29,069 bases of DNA, taken from positions 1 through 29,069 of the forward strand of contig SVNB01000005.1 of the NCBI GenBank assembly GCA_015067125.1, read 5' to 3'. This document shows, piece after piece, positions 1-6,835 of this stretch (position 1 is its first letter; the number at the start of each line of letters is the position of its first letter). The translations under genes and the position numbers were made by a program. This DNA comes from Oscillospiraceae bacterium (GTDB taxonomy: Bacteria; Bacillota; Clostridia; Oscillospirales; Ruminococcaceae). The notes beneath the pieces were generated by a model. It was not told the DNA's origin, made no database searches, and saw only the letters and a list, made by a program, of their open reading frames with translations.

Positions 1-1
1 A

Positions 2-253
2 ACCCTTGCTAACAACATCGCAATGTTCAACATCCTCAAAGACATGAACCCGAAAGCAAAACTCCTCAACTGCGCATTCGCAGTATCCGCAGCATTCGTA
101 TTCGGCGACCACCTCGGCTTCTGCGCAGGTAACAACGCAGAAATGATCGGCCCGATGATCGTTGGTAAACTTGTTGCTGGTATCCTTGCAGTAGTTCTCG
201 GCCAGTTCATGGCTCCTGCACTTCTCGCAAAAATCCCCGGCTCTGACAAATAA
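2..253 (+). CDS. eutH: EutH, ethanolamine permease (3' end only)
   Basis: This is the C-terminal 83 residues of an EutH-type membrane protein, cut by the left edge of the window. The open frame runs in from the edge (TLANNIAMFNILKDMN), so the ATG at 23 is internal. The tail has the recognisable EutH segment AFAVSAAFVFGDHLGF followed by a hydrophobic stretch around PMIVGKLVAGILAVVL, which would be the last membrane span. EutH proteins are thought to carry ethanolamine across the cytoplasmic membrane for degradation in the Eut microcompartment. The next gene is eutQ, which supports the call. The stop is TAA at 251-253, and a strong stem-loop follows. Confidence 0.85.
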   Translation, partial: TLANNIAMFNILKDMNPKAKLLNCAFAVSAAFVFGDHLGFCAGNNAEMIGPMIVGKLVAGILAVVLGQFMAPALLAKIPGSDK

Positions 254-294
254 TTAATTACAGTATAAATTAGTTATCTATTGAGCTACCTTTT

Positions 295-325
295 GGGAGC
301 GCCTATTGCCGCGATAGGCGCTCCT
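295..325 (+). other. 12-bp stem-loop between eutH and eutQ
   Basis: Positions 295-306 pair with 314-325 around a 7-nt loop: a GC-rich stem with one G-T pair at its base. The downstream sequence (CTTAAAAG) has no real T-run, so this is either a weak terminator or an mRNA processing or stability element that separates eutH from eutQ expression. A smaller 5-bp hairpin (343-347 with 353-357) lies just before the eutQ ribosome binding site. Confidence 0.55.
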
Positions 326-387
326 CTTAAAAGTATTAACAAAGCTCCTTGCGAGCTCTAATTCTTATACAGAAGGAGGCGCATATC

Positions 388-843
388 ATGAATATCAGTG
401 AAGAACTGATTAAGGAGATTGTCGCCAAAGTCTGCGCAAATATGAAAGAAGAAGACGCTGTACCTTTCGAAAGAAACGTACTTTCCAACGGCATGATGAG
501 CATCAAGACTGCTACTGTTGAATGCGAACCTTTCCCCTTCGAAATCGGAGATGCACAGGATAAGACTTTCGCAACCGACGTTCTCTCTCTTGAAGAGTCT
601 CCTCGCCTTGGAGCAGGCGTTATGGAAATGAAAGCCGGAGCAGAGTTCCCTTGGACTCTTAACTACGATGAAGTTGAGTACATCATCGACGGTACCATCG
701 TTCTCAAATCCGAAGCTGGCAATGTTACTGCACACGCAGGCGACATGACCTACATTCCCAAAGGCACCAGCATTCATTTCTCTACTCCCGATTACGTAAG
801 ATTCATCTACGTAACTTACCCTGCAGACTGGGCAAATCAGTAA
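388..843 (+). CDS. eutQ: EutQ-like cupin protein of ethanolamine utilization
   Basis: The gene encodes 151 residues. ATG 388 is chosen because AGAAGGAGG sits about 8 nt upstream; an in-frame start at 349 has no ribosome binding site. The protein has a short helical N-terminus (MNISEELIKEIVAKV) and a C-terminal cupin half with the pattern LNYDEVEYIIDGTIVL...GDMTYIPKGTSIHFSTPDYVRFIYVTYPADW, typical of EutQ. EutQ of Salmonella has been reported to have acetate kinase activity and to help microcompartment assembly; whether this shorter version does the same is inference. It directly follows eutH and is the last gene of the Eut operon here, ending at a strong terminator. Confidence 0.85.
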   Translation: MNISEELIKEIVAKVCANMKEEDAVPFERNVLSNGMMSIKTATVECEPFPFEIGDAQDKTFATDVLSLEESPRLGAGVMEMKAGAEFPWTLNYDEVEYIIDGTIVLKSEAGNVTAHAGDMTYIPKGTSIHFSTPDYVRFIYVTYPADWANQ

Positions 844-865
844 TTTAATTATTGATTTTAAAAAG

Positions 866-888
866 CACCGCTTCGGCGGTGTTTTTTT
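866..888 (+). terminator. Intrinsic terminator of the eut operon
   Basis: The stem CACCGC / GCGGTG (866-871 with 876-881) has a TTCG tetraloop and is followed by seven T (882-888). It lies about 20 nt after the eutQ stop. Confidence 0.92.
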
Positions 889-910
889 GTGCTTAAATTT
901 TGCTTTTCGG

Positions 911-939
911 TTGTTATAAAATTCCTTTTGTGCTAAAAT
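911..939 (+). promoter_or_regulatory. Sigma-A-type promoter of the amidohydrolase gene
   Basis: TTGTTA (911-916), a 17-nt spacer, then TAAAAT (934-939) preceded by TGC, an extended -10. It lies just after the eut terminator and 33 nt before the amidohydrolase ATG, so that gene should be transcribed separately from the eut operon. Confidence 0.6.
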
Positions 940-972
940 AAACATAGATTTTTGATGAAATGAGGCGAAAAA

Positions 973-1770
973 ATGCCCGATTACAGAATAATCGACGTGC
1001 ATAACCACATTTATCCTGAAAAAATAGTAAGCAAGGCAACGGATGCCATCGGTGATTTTTACGATATTGATATGCAGCACCTTGGAACCGGAAGCGAACT
1101 TGTTGAGGCAGGGAAGAGGGCAGGAATTGAAAAATTTGTGGTCTGTTCGGCTGCAACAACTTCGGCACAGGTGCAGATAATCAATAATTTTATTGCGGCA
1201 GAATGCGAAAAACATCCGGAATTTATTGGGTTCGGCACTTTGCATCCGGATTATGAGGACTGCGCAGGGGAAATAGAAAGAATGAAATCCCTTGGCCTTA
1301 CCGGGGTAAAACTGCATCCGGATTTTCAGAAATTTTATATTGATGACGAAAATGCGCTGCCCATGTTCAGAGCAATTCGTGACGGCGGAATGTGGCTTAT
1401 AGTTCATCTTGGCGATGACAGATACGAATATTCCCAGCCGGAACGAATGGCCAAGGTAATCGATGAAGTGCCCGGTCTTAAACTTATCGGCGCGCATTTT
1501 GGCGGATACCGCAGGTGGGAATCCGCTTTGGAAGTTTATAAACCCGGAACGCTTTATTTTGATATTTCAAGTTCCATGCATTTTATGAGCAAAGAGCTGA
1601 TTTTTAAATTTTTTGACCGCTATGGAATAGAAAACTTCTTTTGGGGAACGGATTTTCCTATGTGGGACCATAAAGAAGAACTGGAACTGTTTTTCTCCCT
1701 GGGACTTTCTGAAGAGCAGAACAGAATGATTCTTTATGATAACTTTGCAAAGGCCTATGGGCTTGAATAA
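973..1770 (+). CDS. Amidohydrolase-2-family metal-dependent hydrolase
   Basis: The protein has 265 residues and a TIM-barrel amidohydrolase pattern. It starts with the metal-binding H10-N-H12 (IIDVHNHIYPE). GVKLHPD (111-117), H145 in IVHLGDD, H175 in GAHFGG and D227 in WGTDFPMWD follow at the spacing seen in the amidohydrolase_2 (COG2159) group. Members include decarboxylases and hydrolases of ring or small carboxylic compounds; the substrate here cannot be read from sequence. It is flanked by its own promoter and terminator, so it appears monocistronic. A GAGG motif precedes the ATG. Proximity to the eut genes may be chance. Confidence 0.85.
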   Translation: MPDYRIIDVHNHIYPEKIVSKATDAIGDFYDIDMQHLGTGSELVEAGKRAGIEKFVVCSAATTSAQVQIINNFIAAECEKHPEFIGFGTLHPDYEDCAGEIERMKSLGLTGVKLHPDFQKFYIDDENALPMFRAIRDGGMWLIVHLGDDRYEYSQPERMAKVIDEVPGLKLIGAHFGGYRRWESALEVYKPGTLYFDISSSMHFMSKELIFKFFDRYGIENFFWGTDFPMWDHKEELELFFSLGLSEEQNRMILYDNFAKAYGLE

Positions 1771-1800
1771 TGCCTAAATTTTCATAGAAAAAATTATAAA

Positions 1801-1835
1801 AAACGCCCAAAAGTGCTTGACACATGGGCGTTTTT
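1801..1835 (+). terminator. Intrinsic terminator after the amidohydrolase gene
   Basis: AAACGCCCA (1801-1809) pairs with TGGGCGTTT (1825-1833) around a 15-nt loop, with a run of T at 1831-1835. The loop holds the -35 box of the next operon. Confidence 0.85.
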
Positions 1836-1845
1836 CCTTTATAAT
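1817..1845 (+). promoter_or_regulatory. Consensus sigma-A promoter of the ylxM-ffh operon
   Basis: TTGACA (1817-1822), exactly 17 nt, then TATAAT (1840-1845): both hexamers match the consensus perfectly. The -35 box is in the loop of the upstream terminator and the 3' arm of that terminator forms the spacer. ylxM starts about 50 nt downstream. Confidence 0.9.
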
Positions 1846-1895
1846 AATATGGTAGTTGTAAAGCAAAAAGCTTTACAAAAAAGGAGGTGAACACC

Positions 1896-2258
1896 ATGCC
1901 GAAGGATATGAATATTTCTCTTCTGTTCGATTTTTACGGAGAGATTCTTACCGAAAAACAGCAGGATGTTATCGATTATTATTATAACGATGACCTTTCC
2001 CTTGCAGAAATTTCCGAACATCTGGGCATAACAAGGCAGGGCGTTCGCGATTCCATTAAAAGGGCGGAAGCAACTCTTCTGGATATGGAAGATAAGCTTG
2101 GCCTTGCAAAAAGATTCCGCGAAATTCAGCGCGGACTTGATACCATCATAAGCGAAGCCCACGCCATCGAGGACGACAGCATCCGCGGAGCAACGATCCG
2201 TGAAATAACCCAGCACACCATGAAGATCGTGGAAGTTGCAGGGCATCTTAACGATTAA
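1896..2258 (+). CDS. ylxM: YlxM family SRP-associated HTH protein
   Basis: The protein has 120 residues. ATG 1896 is chosen because AAGGAGG ends at 1887, 8 nt upstream; the in-frame GTG at 1887 overlaps that ribosome binding site. The N-terminal half is a sigma-70 region-4-like helix-turn-helix (LTEKQQDVIDYYYNDDLSLAEIS, then GITRQGVRDSI), followed by a helical C-terminus. YlxM (UPF0122) genes sit immediately before ffh in Firmicutes, and in streptococci YlxM has been linked to the signal recognition particle. Here it is 12 nt from ffh under a consensus promoter, so a role with SRP is likely by context. Confidence 0.9.
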   Translation: MPKDMNISLLFDFYGEILTEKQQDVIDYYYNDDLSLAEISEHLGITRQGVRDSIKRAEATLLDMEDKLGLAKRFREIQRGLDTIISEAHAIEDDSIRGATIREITQHTMKIVEVAGHLND

Positions 2259-2270
2259 CGGAGAAATAAT

Positions 2271-3647
2271 ATGGCATTTGAAGGATTATCCGATAAGCTT
2301 TCCGCTGTTTTTAAAAAGCTTAGAAACAAAGGCAAACTTACCGAAAGCGACGTTAAAACCGCCATGCGCGAAGTTCGTCTTGCTCTTTTAGAGGCGGACG
2401 TAAACTATAAGGTTGCAAAGGATTTTGTCGCAAAGGTAAGCGAAAGAGCTGTCGGCGCAGAGGTTCTGGAGAGCCTTACTCCCGCACAGCACGTTATTAA
2501 AATAGTTAACGAAGAACTTACCGCCCTTATGGGAGAATCCAACGCAAGGATTCAGTTTTCTTCCAAAATTCCGACCATTATTATGATGGTTGGTCTTCAG
2601 GGTTCCGGTAAGACCACCCATTCCGGAAAACTTGCCCTCCACTTCAAAAAAATGGGCAGAAGACCGCTTCTTGTTGCCTGCGACGTTTACCGTCCTGCGG
2701 CAATCGATCAGTTAAAGGTCGTAGGAAGCCAGATAGATGTTCCGGTTTTCGAAATGGGACAGATAGAACCGCTTACCATCGCAAAAAAAGCGGTTGCGCA
2801 CGCAAAAGATTACGGCAACGATATCGTAATTTTGGATACGGCGGGTCGTCTTCATGTGGATACGGAGCTTATGGATGAGCTTCTTGGACTTAAAGAGGAG
2901 TTTAAACCCGAAGAAATCCTGCTTGTAATCGATTCTATGACCGGTCAGGATGCGGTAAACGTTGCACAGGCTTTTAACGAAAAGCTTGGCATTACCGGTA
3001 CCATCCTTACCAAGCTGGATGGCGATACCCGCGGCGGTGCAGCTCTTTCTGTAAGGGCAGTTACCGGCGCTCCGATAAAATTCATTGGTACAGGCGAAAA
3101 ACTTACCGACCTCGAAGCTTTTCACCCGGACCGTATGGCTTCCAGAATTCTTGGCATGGGCGACGTTCTCACTCTTATCGAAAGAGCAGAGGAACAGATG
3201 GACGCCAAAAAGGCCGAAGAAATGGCCAGAAAAATGGGCGAAAACACTTTCGACCTCAACGATTTGCTTGAACAGATGAAGCAGGTTAAAAAAATGGGTT
3301 CTCTCAGCTCCATAGTTTCCATGATTCCCGGAGCGAAGAAAAAACTTTCTGATGAAGAGGAAGCCCAGGGCGAAAAACAGCTTCGCAGAACCGAGGCTAT
3401 CATCAATTCCATGACAAAAAAAGAGAGGGCAAAACCCTCCATCATCGATGCTAAGCGCAAAAAGAGAATTGCGGCAGGTTCCGGAACAGAGGTTTCTGAC
3501 ATAAACCGCCTGCTTAAACAGTTCGAACAGATGCAGAAGATGATGAAGCAGCTTTCCGGCAACGGAAAACAGGGCAGAAAAATGCGCCAGATGCTCAGCC
3601 AGATGGAAAATCAGGGCGGCGGTTTTGGCAGCGGAATGCCTTTTTGA
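2271..3647 (+). CDS. ffh: Signal recognition particle protein Ffh (SRP54)
   Basis: The protein has 458 residues, the normal size for Ffh. It has an N-terminal helical bundle (1-90), then the SRP GTPase domain with G1 GLQGSGKTT (108-116), DTAGR (189-193) and TKLDGD (247-252) with the following TRGGAAL, and a methionine-rich M domain (about 330-458) with MIPG and many Met and Gln residues near the C-terminus. Ffh binds 4.5S/scRNA and signal peptides and delivers ribosomes to FtsY at the membrane. It lies between ylxM and rpsP, its usual place in Firmicutes. No terminator was seen before rpsP (73-nt gap), so the operon probably continues. Confidence 0.97.
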   Translation: MAFEGLSDKLSAVFKKLRNKGKLTESDVKTAMREVRLALLEADVNYKVAKDFVAKVSERAVGAEVLESLTPAQHVIKIVNEELTALMGESNARIQFSSKIPTIIMMVGLQGSGKTTHSGKLALHFKKMGRRPLLVACDVYRPAAIDQLKVVGSQIDVPVFEMGQIEPLTIAKKAVAHAKDYGNDIVILDTAGRLHVDTELMDELLGLKEEFKPEEILLVIDSMTGQDAVNVAQAFNEKLGITGTILTKLDGDTRGGAALSVRAVTGAPIKFIGTGEKLTDLEAFHPDRMASRILGMGDVLTLIERAEEQMDAKKAEEMARKMGENTFDLNDLLEQMKQVKKMGSLSSIVSMIPGAKKKLSDEEEAQGEKQLRRTEAIINSMTKKERAKPSIIDAKRKKRIAAGSGTEVSDINRLLKQFEQMQKMMKQLSGNGKQGRKMRQMLSQMENQGGGFGSGMPF

Positions 3648-3720
3648 TTAAAGGTCTTTAGGCTATATGCCAAATGATAAACAAGTTTTAAATTTTATTT
3701 AACCATAGGAGGAAAAAACC

Positions 3721-3963
3721 ATGTCCGTTAAAATCAGACTGCGCCGTATGGGCGCTAAAAAAGCTCCCTTTTACAGAATCGTAGTAGCAGATTCCCGTTA
3801 TCCCAGAGATGGCCGTTTCATCGAAGAAGTTGGCTACTATGATCCTACCAAAGAACCTTCCGTAATCAAAGTTGACAAAGAAAAAGTAGAAAAATGGATC
3901 GCTTCCGGCGCACAGCCCACCGATACCGTTAAAGCACTTCTTAAAATCGAAGGCGTTCTTTAA
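3721..3963 (+). CDS. rpsP: 30S ribosomal protein S16
   Basis: The protein has 80 residues with the S16 signature VKIRLRRMGAKKAPFYRIVV and the later RFIEEVGYYDP. ATAGGAGG lies 8 nt before the ATG. S16 is an assembly protein of the small subunit. The stop overlaps a possible ATG of the next frame, but the real khpA start is probably 18 nt further on. Confidence 0.97.
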   Translation: MSVKIRLRRMGAKKAPFYRIVVADSRYPRDGRFIEEVGYYDPTKEPSVIKVDKEKVEKWIASGAQPTDTVKALLKIEGVL

Positions 3964-3980
3964 TGCCGGAGGGTACCAAC

Positions 3981-4214
3981 ATGGAAGAACTGCTTGCTGT
4001 GATCGCACGCGGTCTTGTTGAAGATAAGGATGCAGTTTCTGTAACTGTTGATGAACCGGATGAAGAAGGCACCGTTGTGTATCATCTTCACGTTTCCGCT
4101 TCCGATATGGGCAGAGTTATCGGCCGCCAGGGCAAAATTGCCCGTGCCATCCGCACCCTTATGCGCACAGCCGCAAACCGTGCCGGCAAGAAAGTTGCTG
4201 TCACGATTGAATAA
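3981..4214 (+). CDS. khpA: KhpA (YlqC) KH-domain RNA-binding protein
   Basis: The protein has 77 residues. ATG 3981 is preferred over the overlapping ATG 3963 because GGAGGG (3968-3973) is 7 nt upstream of it and the protein then starts MEELLAVIARGL, as KhpA usually does. It is essentially one KH domain with the GxxG loop in MGRVIGRQGKIARAIR. KhpA forms a complex with KhpB/Jag in streptococci and binds RNA, with effects on cell division and elongation. The rpsP-khpA-rimM order is standard in Firmicutes. Confidence 0.92.
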   Translation: MEELLAVIARGLVEDKDAVSVTVDEPDEEGTVVYHLHVSASDMGRVIGRQGKIARAIRTLMRTAANRAGKKVAVTIE

Positions 4215-4225
4215 TTTTTAAACAT

Positions 4226-4257
4226 ATTCCCTCGTCAAAGCTATTTGACGGGGGAAT
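4226..4257 (+). other. 14-bp stem-loop in the khpA-rimM gap
   Basis: Positions 4226-4239 pair with 4244-4257 around a GCTA loop; only one pair is G-T. No T-run follows (it is followed by ATGGAATATGCG), so it is not a classic terminator. It sits 24 nt before the rimM ATG and could serve as an mRNA processing, stability or translation-control element. Confidence 0.6.
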
Positions 4258-4280
4258 TATGGAATATGCGAGGTTTTTAT

Positions 4281-4793
4281 ATGAAAAAACAATTTCTTGA
4301 AGTGGGAGAAATCGTTGCTGTTCACGGCCTGCGCGGAGATATGCGCCTTTATCCCTGGTGTGATCCGGGCGATATTGAACGCAGCGCAAGAATGTATATG
4401 GATCCGGCTGGCGAGCAGGAATACCGTGTTATTTACGCAAAACCGCACAAAAACGTTTATCTTGTAAAGCTTAAAGGAATAGATACTCCGGAAGAAGCCA
4501 GAAAATACATCGGTAAAATCCTTTATATGAACCGTAACGATATTCCCATGAAAGAGGGAGATTACTTTATCCAGGATATTATAGGACTTAAAGTTACGGA
4601 TGCTGAAGGCAGGGAATACGGTGAAATTTCCGACGTTGCTTCCACCGGTGCAAACGATATTTATTGTGTGCGTGGAGAGGACAGTAAGGAAACCTGGATC
4701 CCGGCGATTCCGCAGGTTATAAACAAAGTTGATATCGACGGAGGCATTCTTGAAATCACCCCGATGAAAGGACTTTTTGACGATGAGAATTGA
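4281..4793 (+). CDS. rimM: Ribosome maturation factor RimM
   Basis: The protein has 170 residues. ATG 4281 gives the normal RimM N-terminus (EVGEIVAVHGLRGDMRLYPW, with HGLRG at 15-19); upstream in-frame starts at 4245 and 4266 add residues unlike the family. The ribosome binding site is weak (GAGG about 7 nt upstream). The N-terminal RimM beta-barrel is followed by a PRC-barrel domain (YFIQDIIGLKVTDAEGREYG). RimM assists maturation of the 30S head and binds S19. The end overlaps the trmD start by 11 nt, indicating translational coupling. Confidence 0.95.
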   Translation: MKKQFLEVGEIVAVHGLRGDMRLYPWCDPGDIERSARMYMDPAGEQEYRVIYAKPHKNVYLVKLKGIDTPEEARKYIGKILYMNRNDIPMKEGDYFIQDIIGLKVTDAEGREYGEISDVASTGANDIYCVRGEDSKETWIPAIPQVINKVDIDGGILEITPMKGLFDDEN

Positions 4794-5472
4794 TATCGCA
4801 ACGCTTTTTCCGGAAATGTGCGAAGCGGTGCTCGCAACTAGCATTATCGGAAGAGCCAGAAAGGCCGGTTTTATAGAAATTTATTGCCATAATATCCGTG
4901 ATTTTTCCGAAGATAAACACCAAAGGGTGGATGCTGCCCCTTACGGCGGCGGAAACGGTATGCTTATGCAGGCTGATCCTATTTATAAATGCTACGAGCA
5001 CGTTTGCGAAGAAGCGTGCTCAAAACCCTTTGTTATTTATATGTCGCCCCAGGGCGCGGTGCTCAACCAGAAGATGGCAGTGGATTTTGCGGAAAATTAC
5101 GAGCATCTGTTCATCATCTGCGGACATTACGAGGGCGTTGATGAGCGAATTATAGAAGAAATTGTGGATAAAGAAATATCCATAGGCGATTTTGTAATCA
5201 CCGGCGGAGAGCTTGGCGCACTTGTGCTTGCGGATGCGGTGGGCAGACTTTGCGACGGAGTTCTTTCCGAAGACGTGTGCTTTGAGGACGAAAGCCATTT
5301 TTCCGGTCTGCTGGAATATCCCCAATATACCCGCCCGCAGGTGTGGCATGGCAAAGAAGTGCCGCAGGTGCTGCTTTCGGGCAACCACAAACTTATATCC
5401 GATTGGCGCCACGAGCAGGCGGTAAAACGCACAATGGAAAAACGCCCGGATATGCTGAAAAAAGAGGACTGA
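4783..5472 (+). CDS. trmD: tRNA (guanine37-N1)-methyltransferase TrmD
   Basis: The protein has 229 residues. The start is ATG 4783 (MRIDIATLFPEM), inside the end of rimM. TrmD landmarks are PYGGGNGM (53-60), GHYEGVDERI (114-123) and the SPOUT knot segment SIGDFVITGGE (133-143), followed by PQYTRP. TrmD makes m1G37 in tRNAs to prevent frameshifting. The family is usually near 240 residues, so this is complete. In many Firmicutes rplS follows trmD; here a DUF554 gene follows after 2 nt. Confidence 0.96.
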   Translation: MRIDIATLFPEMCEAVLATSIIGRARKAGFIEIYCHNIRDFSEDKHQRVDAAPYGGGNGMLMQADPIYKCYEHVCEEACSKPFVIYMSPQGAVLNQKMAVDFAENYEHLFIICGHYEGVDERIIEEIVDKEISIGDFVITGGELGALVLADAVGRLCDGVLSEDVCFEDESHFSGLLEYPQYTRPQVWHGKEVPQVLLSGNHKLISDWRHEQAVKRTMEKRPDMLKKED

Positions 5473-5474
5473 CC

Positions 5475-6203
5475 ATGCTGGGAACAATAGTTAACGTAAT
5501 TACGGTTATTGTCGGCGGACTTCTTGGAATGCTTTTAAAAAAAGGCATAAAAAGCGAAATTATGGATAACGTGATGAAGGCAGAGGGCGTTGCCGTCCTT
5601 GTAATCGGCATGAACGGCGTGCTGACCAACATGCTTTCCGTGGGCGAAAACGGAAAAATAGTTGAAAACGGCGGACTTGTGCTGCTTATCAGCCTTGCGC
5701 TGGGCGCGTTTATCGGAGAGATACTTAAAATCGACGATCACCTTAACGGCCTTGGCGCATGGGTGGAAAAACGCGTTAAATCCGATGGATTTTCCAAAGG
5801 TTTTGTTTCTGCGTTTATCATTTTCTGTGTGGGTTCCATGAGCATTATCGGCGCGGTGAACGATGGACTTTCCGGCGACAGCAGCGTTCTTTTTGTAAAA
5901 AGCACGCTGGATTTTATCACCGCAATGGTGCTTGCTTCTGCCATGGGAATCGGCGTTGTTTTTGCCTGCGTTCCGCTTTTTGCATATCAGGGAATAATTT
6001 CTCTTTTTGCTTCATACATAAAGCCTGTGATAGAGGAATTTCCGGATATGATGACGCAGTTTTCTATGGTGGGTTATGCCATAATCATGTGCATCGGCAT
6101 AAACTTTATTGCGGGGCAAAAAATCAAAACGGCAAATCTTCTTCCGGCAATGCTTATTCCGGTGATGTATAATCTGCTTAATATGGTGGAAAACTTGTGG
6201 TGA
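5475..6203 (+). CDS. DUF554 family membrane protein (YqgA-like)
   Basis: The protein has 242 residues and starts at ATG 5475, 2 nt after trmD. A longer in-frame version from 5343 lies inside trmD and is rejected. It is strongly hydrophobic with about six to seven predicted spans: an N-terminal Gly-rich span (IVNVITVIVGGLLGMLL), the DUF554 signature GSMSIIGAVNDGLSGD, and a C-terminal AMLIPVMYNLL. The function of DUF554 proteins is not established; transport has been proposed. It is probably co-transcribed with trmD, but could have been added to the operon secondarily. Confidence 0.88.
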   Translation: MLGTIVNVITVIVGGLLGMLLKKGIKSEIMDNVMKAEGVAVLVIGMNGVLTNMLSVGENGKIVENGGLVLLISLALGAFIGEILKIDDHLNGLGAWVEKRVKSDGFSKGFVSAFIIFCVGSMSIIGAVNDGLSGDSSVLFVKSTLDFITAMVLASAMGIGVVFACVPLFAYQGIISLFASYIKPVIEEFPDMMTQFSMVGYAIIMCIGINFIAGQKIKTANLLPAMLIPVMYNLLNMVENLW

Positions 6204-6270
6204 TTTTCGACAAATAAACTGAATAATTTCCACCGAGTTATGGAAATTTTATAGAAAATAACCTATTTGA

Positions 6271-6299
6271 TTGAATTGGAAAAAATAAACTGTTATAAT
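6271..6299 (+). promoter_or_regulatory. Sigma-A promoter of the HPr gene
   Basis: TTGAAT (6271-6276), 17 nt, TATAAT (6294-6299) with TGT directly before it, an extended -10. It lies 41 nt upstream of the HPr ATG, which has a GAGGAG ribosome binding site. Confidence 0.85.
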
Positions 6300-6339
6300 T
6301 ATAGCAACAATTAAATTTGTTATTGAGGAGATTTATTAT

Positions 6340-6603
6340 ATGTATTCTAATGCTGTTAAAGTTCAGAACCAGGTTGGCCTTCATGCTCGCCCCGCAACAT
6401 TCTTTATTCAGAAATCCAACGAATTCAAATCCTCTATCTGGGTTGAAAAAGACGAAAGAAGAGTAAACGCAAAAAGCCTTCTTGGTGTTCTTTCCCTCGG
6501 TATCGTAGGCGGAACCGAAATCACCATCATTGCAGATGGCGTTGATGAGGAAGAAGCAGTAAACTCTCTTGTAAAACTTGTGGAATCCGGTTTTGCAGAC
6601 TGA
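6340..6603 (+). CDS. ptsH: HPr phosphocarrier protein
   Basis: The protein has 87 residues. The active-site histidine is at the canonical position, H15 in GLHARPA, and the regulatory serine is at the canonical position, S46 in NAKSLLGVLSLGI. Having both makes it an HPr able to carry PEP-derived phosphate to PTS enzymes and to be phosphorylated by HPr kinase, rather than a Crh, which lacks His15. It is monocistronic with its own promoter and terminator; no ptsI lies nearby. It could be a second HPr-family copy of the genome. Confidence 0.92.
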   Translation: MYSNAVKVQNQVGLHARPATFFIQKSNEFKSSIWVEKDERRVNAKSLLGVLSLGIVGGTEITIIADGVDEEEAVNSLVKLVESGFAD

Positions 6604-6622
6604 TAAATAAAATCAAAATTTT

Positions 6623-6655
6623 GCGCCGCAGATGATGATATTTGCGGCGCTTTTT
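6623..6655 (+). terminator. Intrinsic terminator of ptsH
   Basis: GCGCCGCA (6623-6630) pairs with TGCGGCGC (6643-6650) around a 12-nt loop, followed by five T (6651-6655). Confidence 0.92.
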
Positions 6656-6663
6656 GTTATAAT
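6655..6663 (+). promoter_or_regulatory. Extended -10 promoter candidate for uvrC
   Basis: TGTTATAAT, an extended -10 identical to that of ptsH, begins on the last T of the ptsH terminator. No good -35 is seen; that position lies in the terminator loop. If used, the transcript carries the repeat element 6673-6811 in a leader of about 165 nt before uvrC. Confidence 0.45.
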
Positions 6664-6672
6664 AGAGAAAAG

Positions 6673-6811
6673 CCTTTCCAGAGGGGAAGGTATCATTTCC
6701 GAAGGAAATGACGGAAGAGGGATTCTTTAAGAACGCGGAGCGCAGACAGAGATTTGTTGGAGATTATCCCTCCTCAGTCTGCTTCGCAGACAGCTCCTCC
6801 TCCGAGGAGCT
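6673..6811. repeat. Palindromic intergenic repeat, copy 1
   Basis: The stretch holds four small hairpins: 6673-6679 with 6684-6690; TCATTTCC-GAA-GGAAATGA (6693-6711); GTCTGC-TTC-GCAGAC near 6777-6792; and GCTCCTC paired with GAGGAGC at the right end. The right half (TATCCCTCCTC...GTCTGCTTCGCAGAC...CTCCTCCTCCGAGGAG) is almost the reverse complement of 26107-26152, so two members of one family lie in opposite orientation about 19 kb apart. No coding content is seen. Confidence 0.75.
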
Positions 6812-6835
6812 TTTATTGAAAGGAGGCCGGAAAAA

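Noticed and set aside
295..357. EutV/ANTAR-type dual-hairpin antitermination element before eutQ
   Set aside because: Two hairpins exist, but the strong one is first, the second is weak with no T-run, and the loops do not show the matched hexaloop pattern expected for ANTAR targets.
358..1497. 379-residue open frame on the - strand
   Set aside because: It spans eutQ, a strong + strand terminator and the amidohydrolase gene. It has no ribosome binding site or recognisable domain, and the + strand genes on the same bases have clear family motifs.
5343..5474. Longer N-terminus for the DUF554 protein
   Set aside because: It lies inside trmD in another frame; the start at 5475 directly precedes the family N-terminus.
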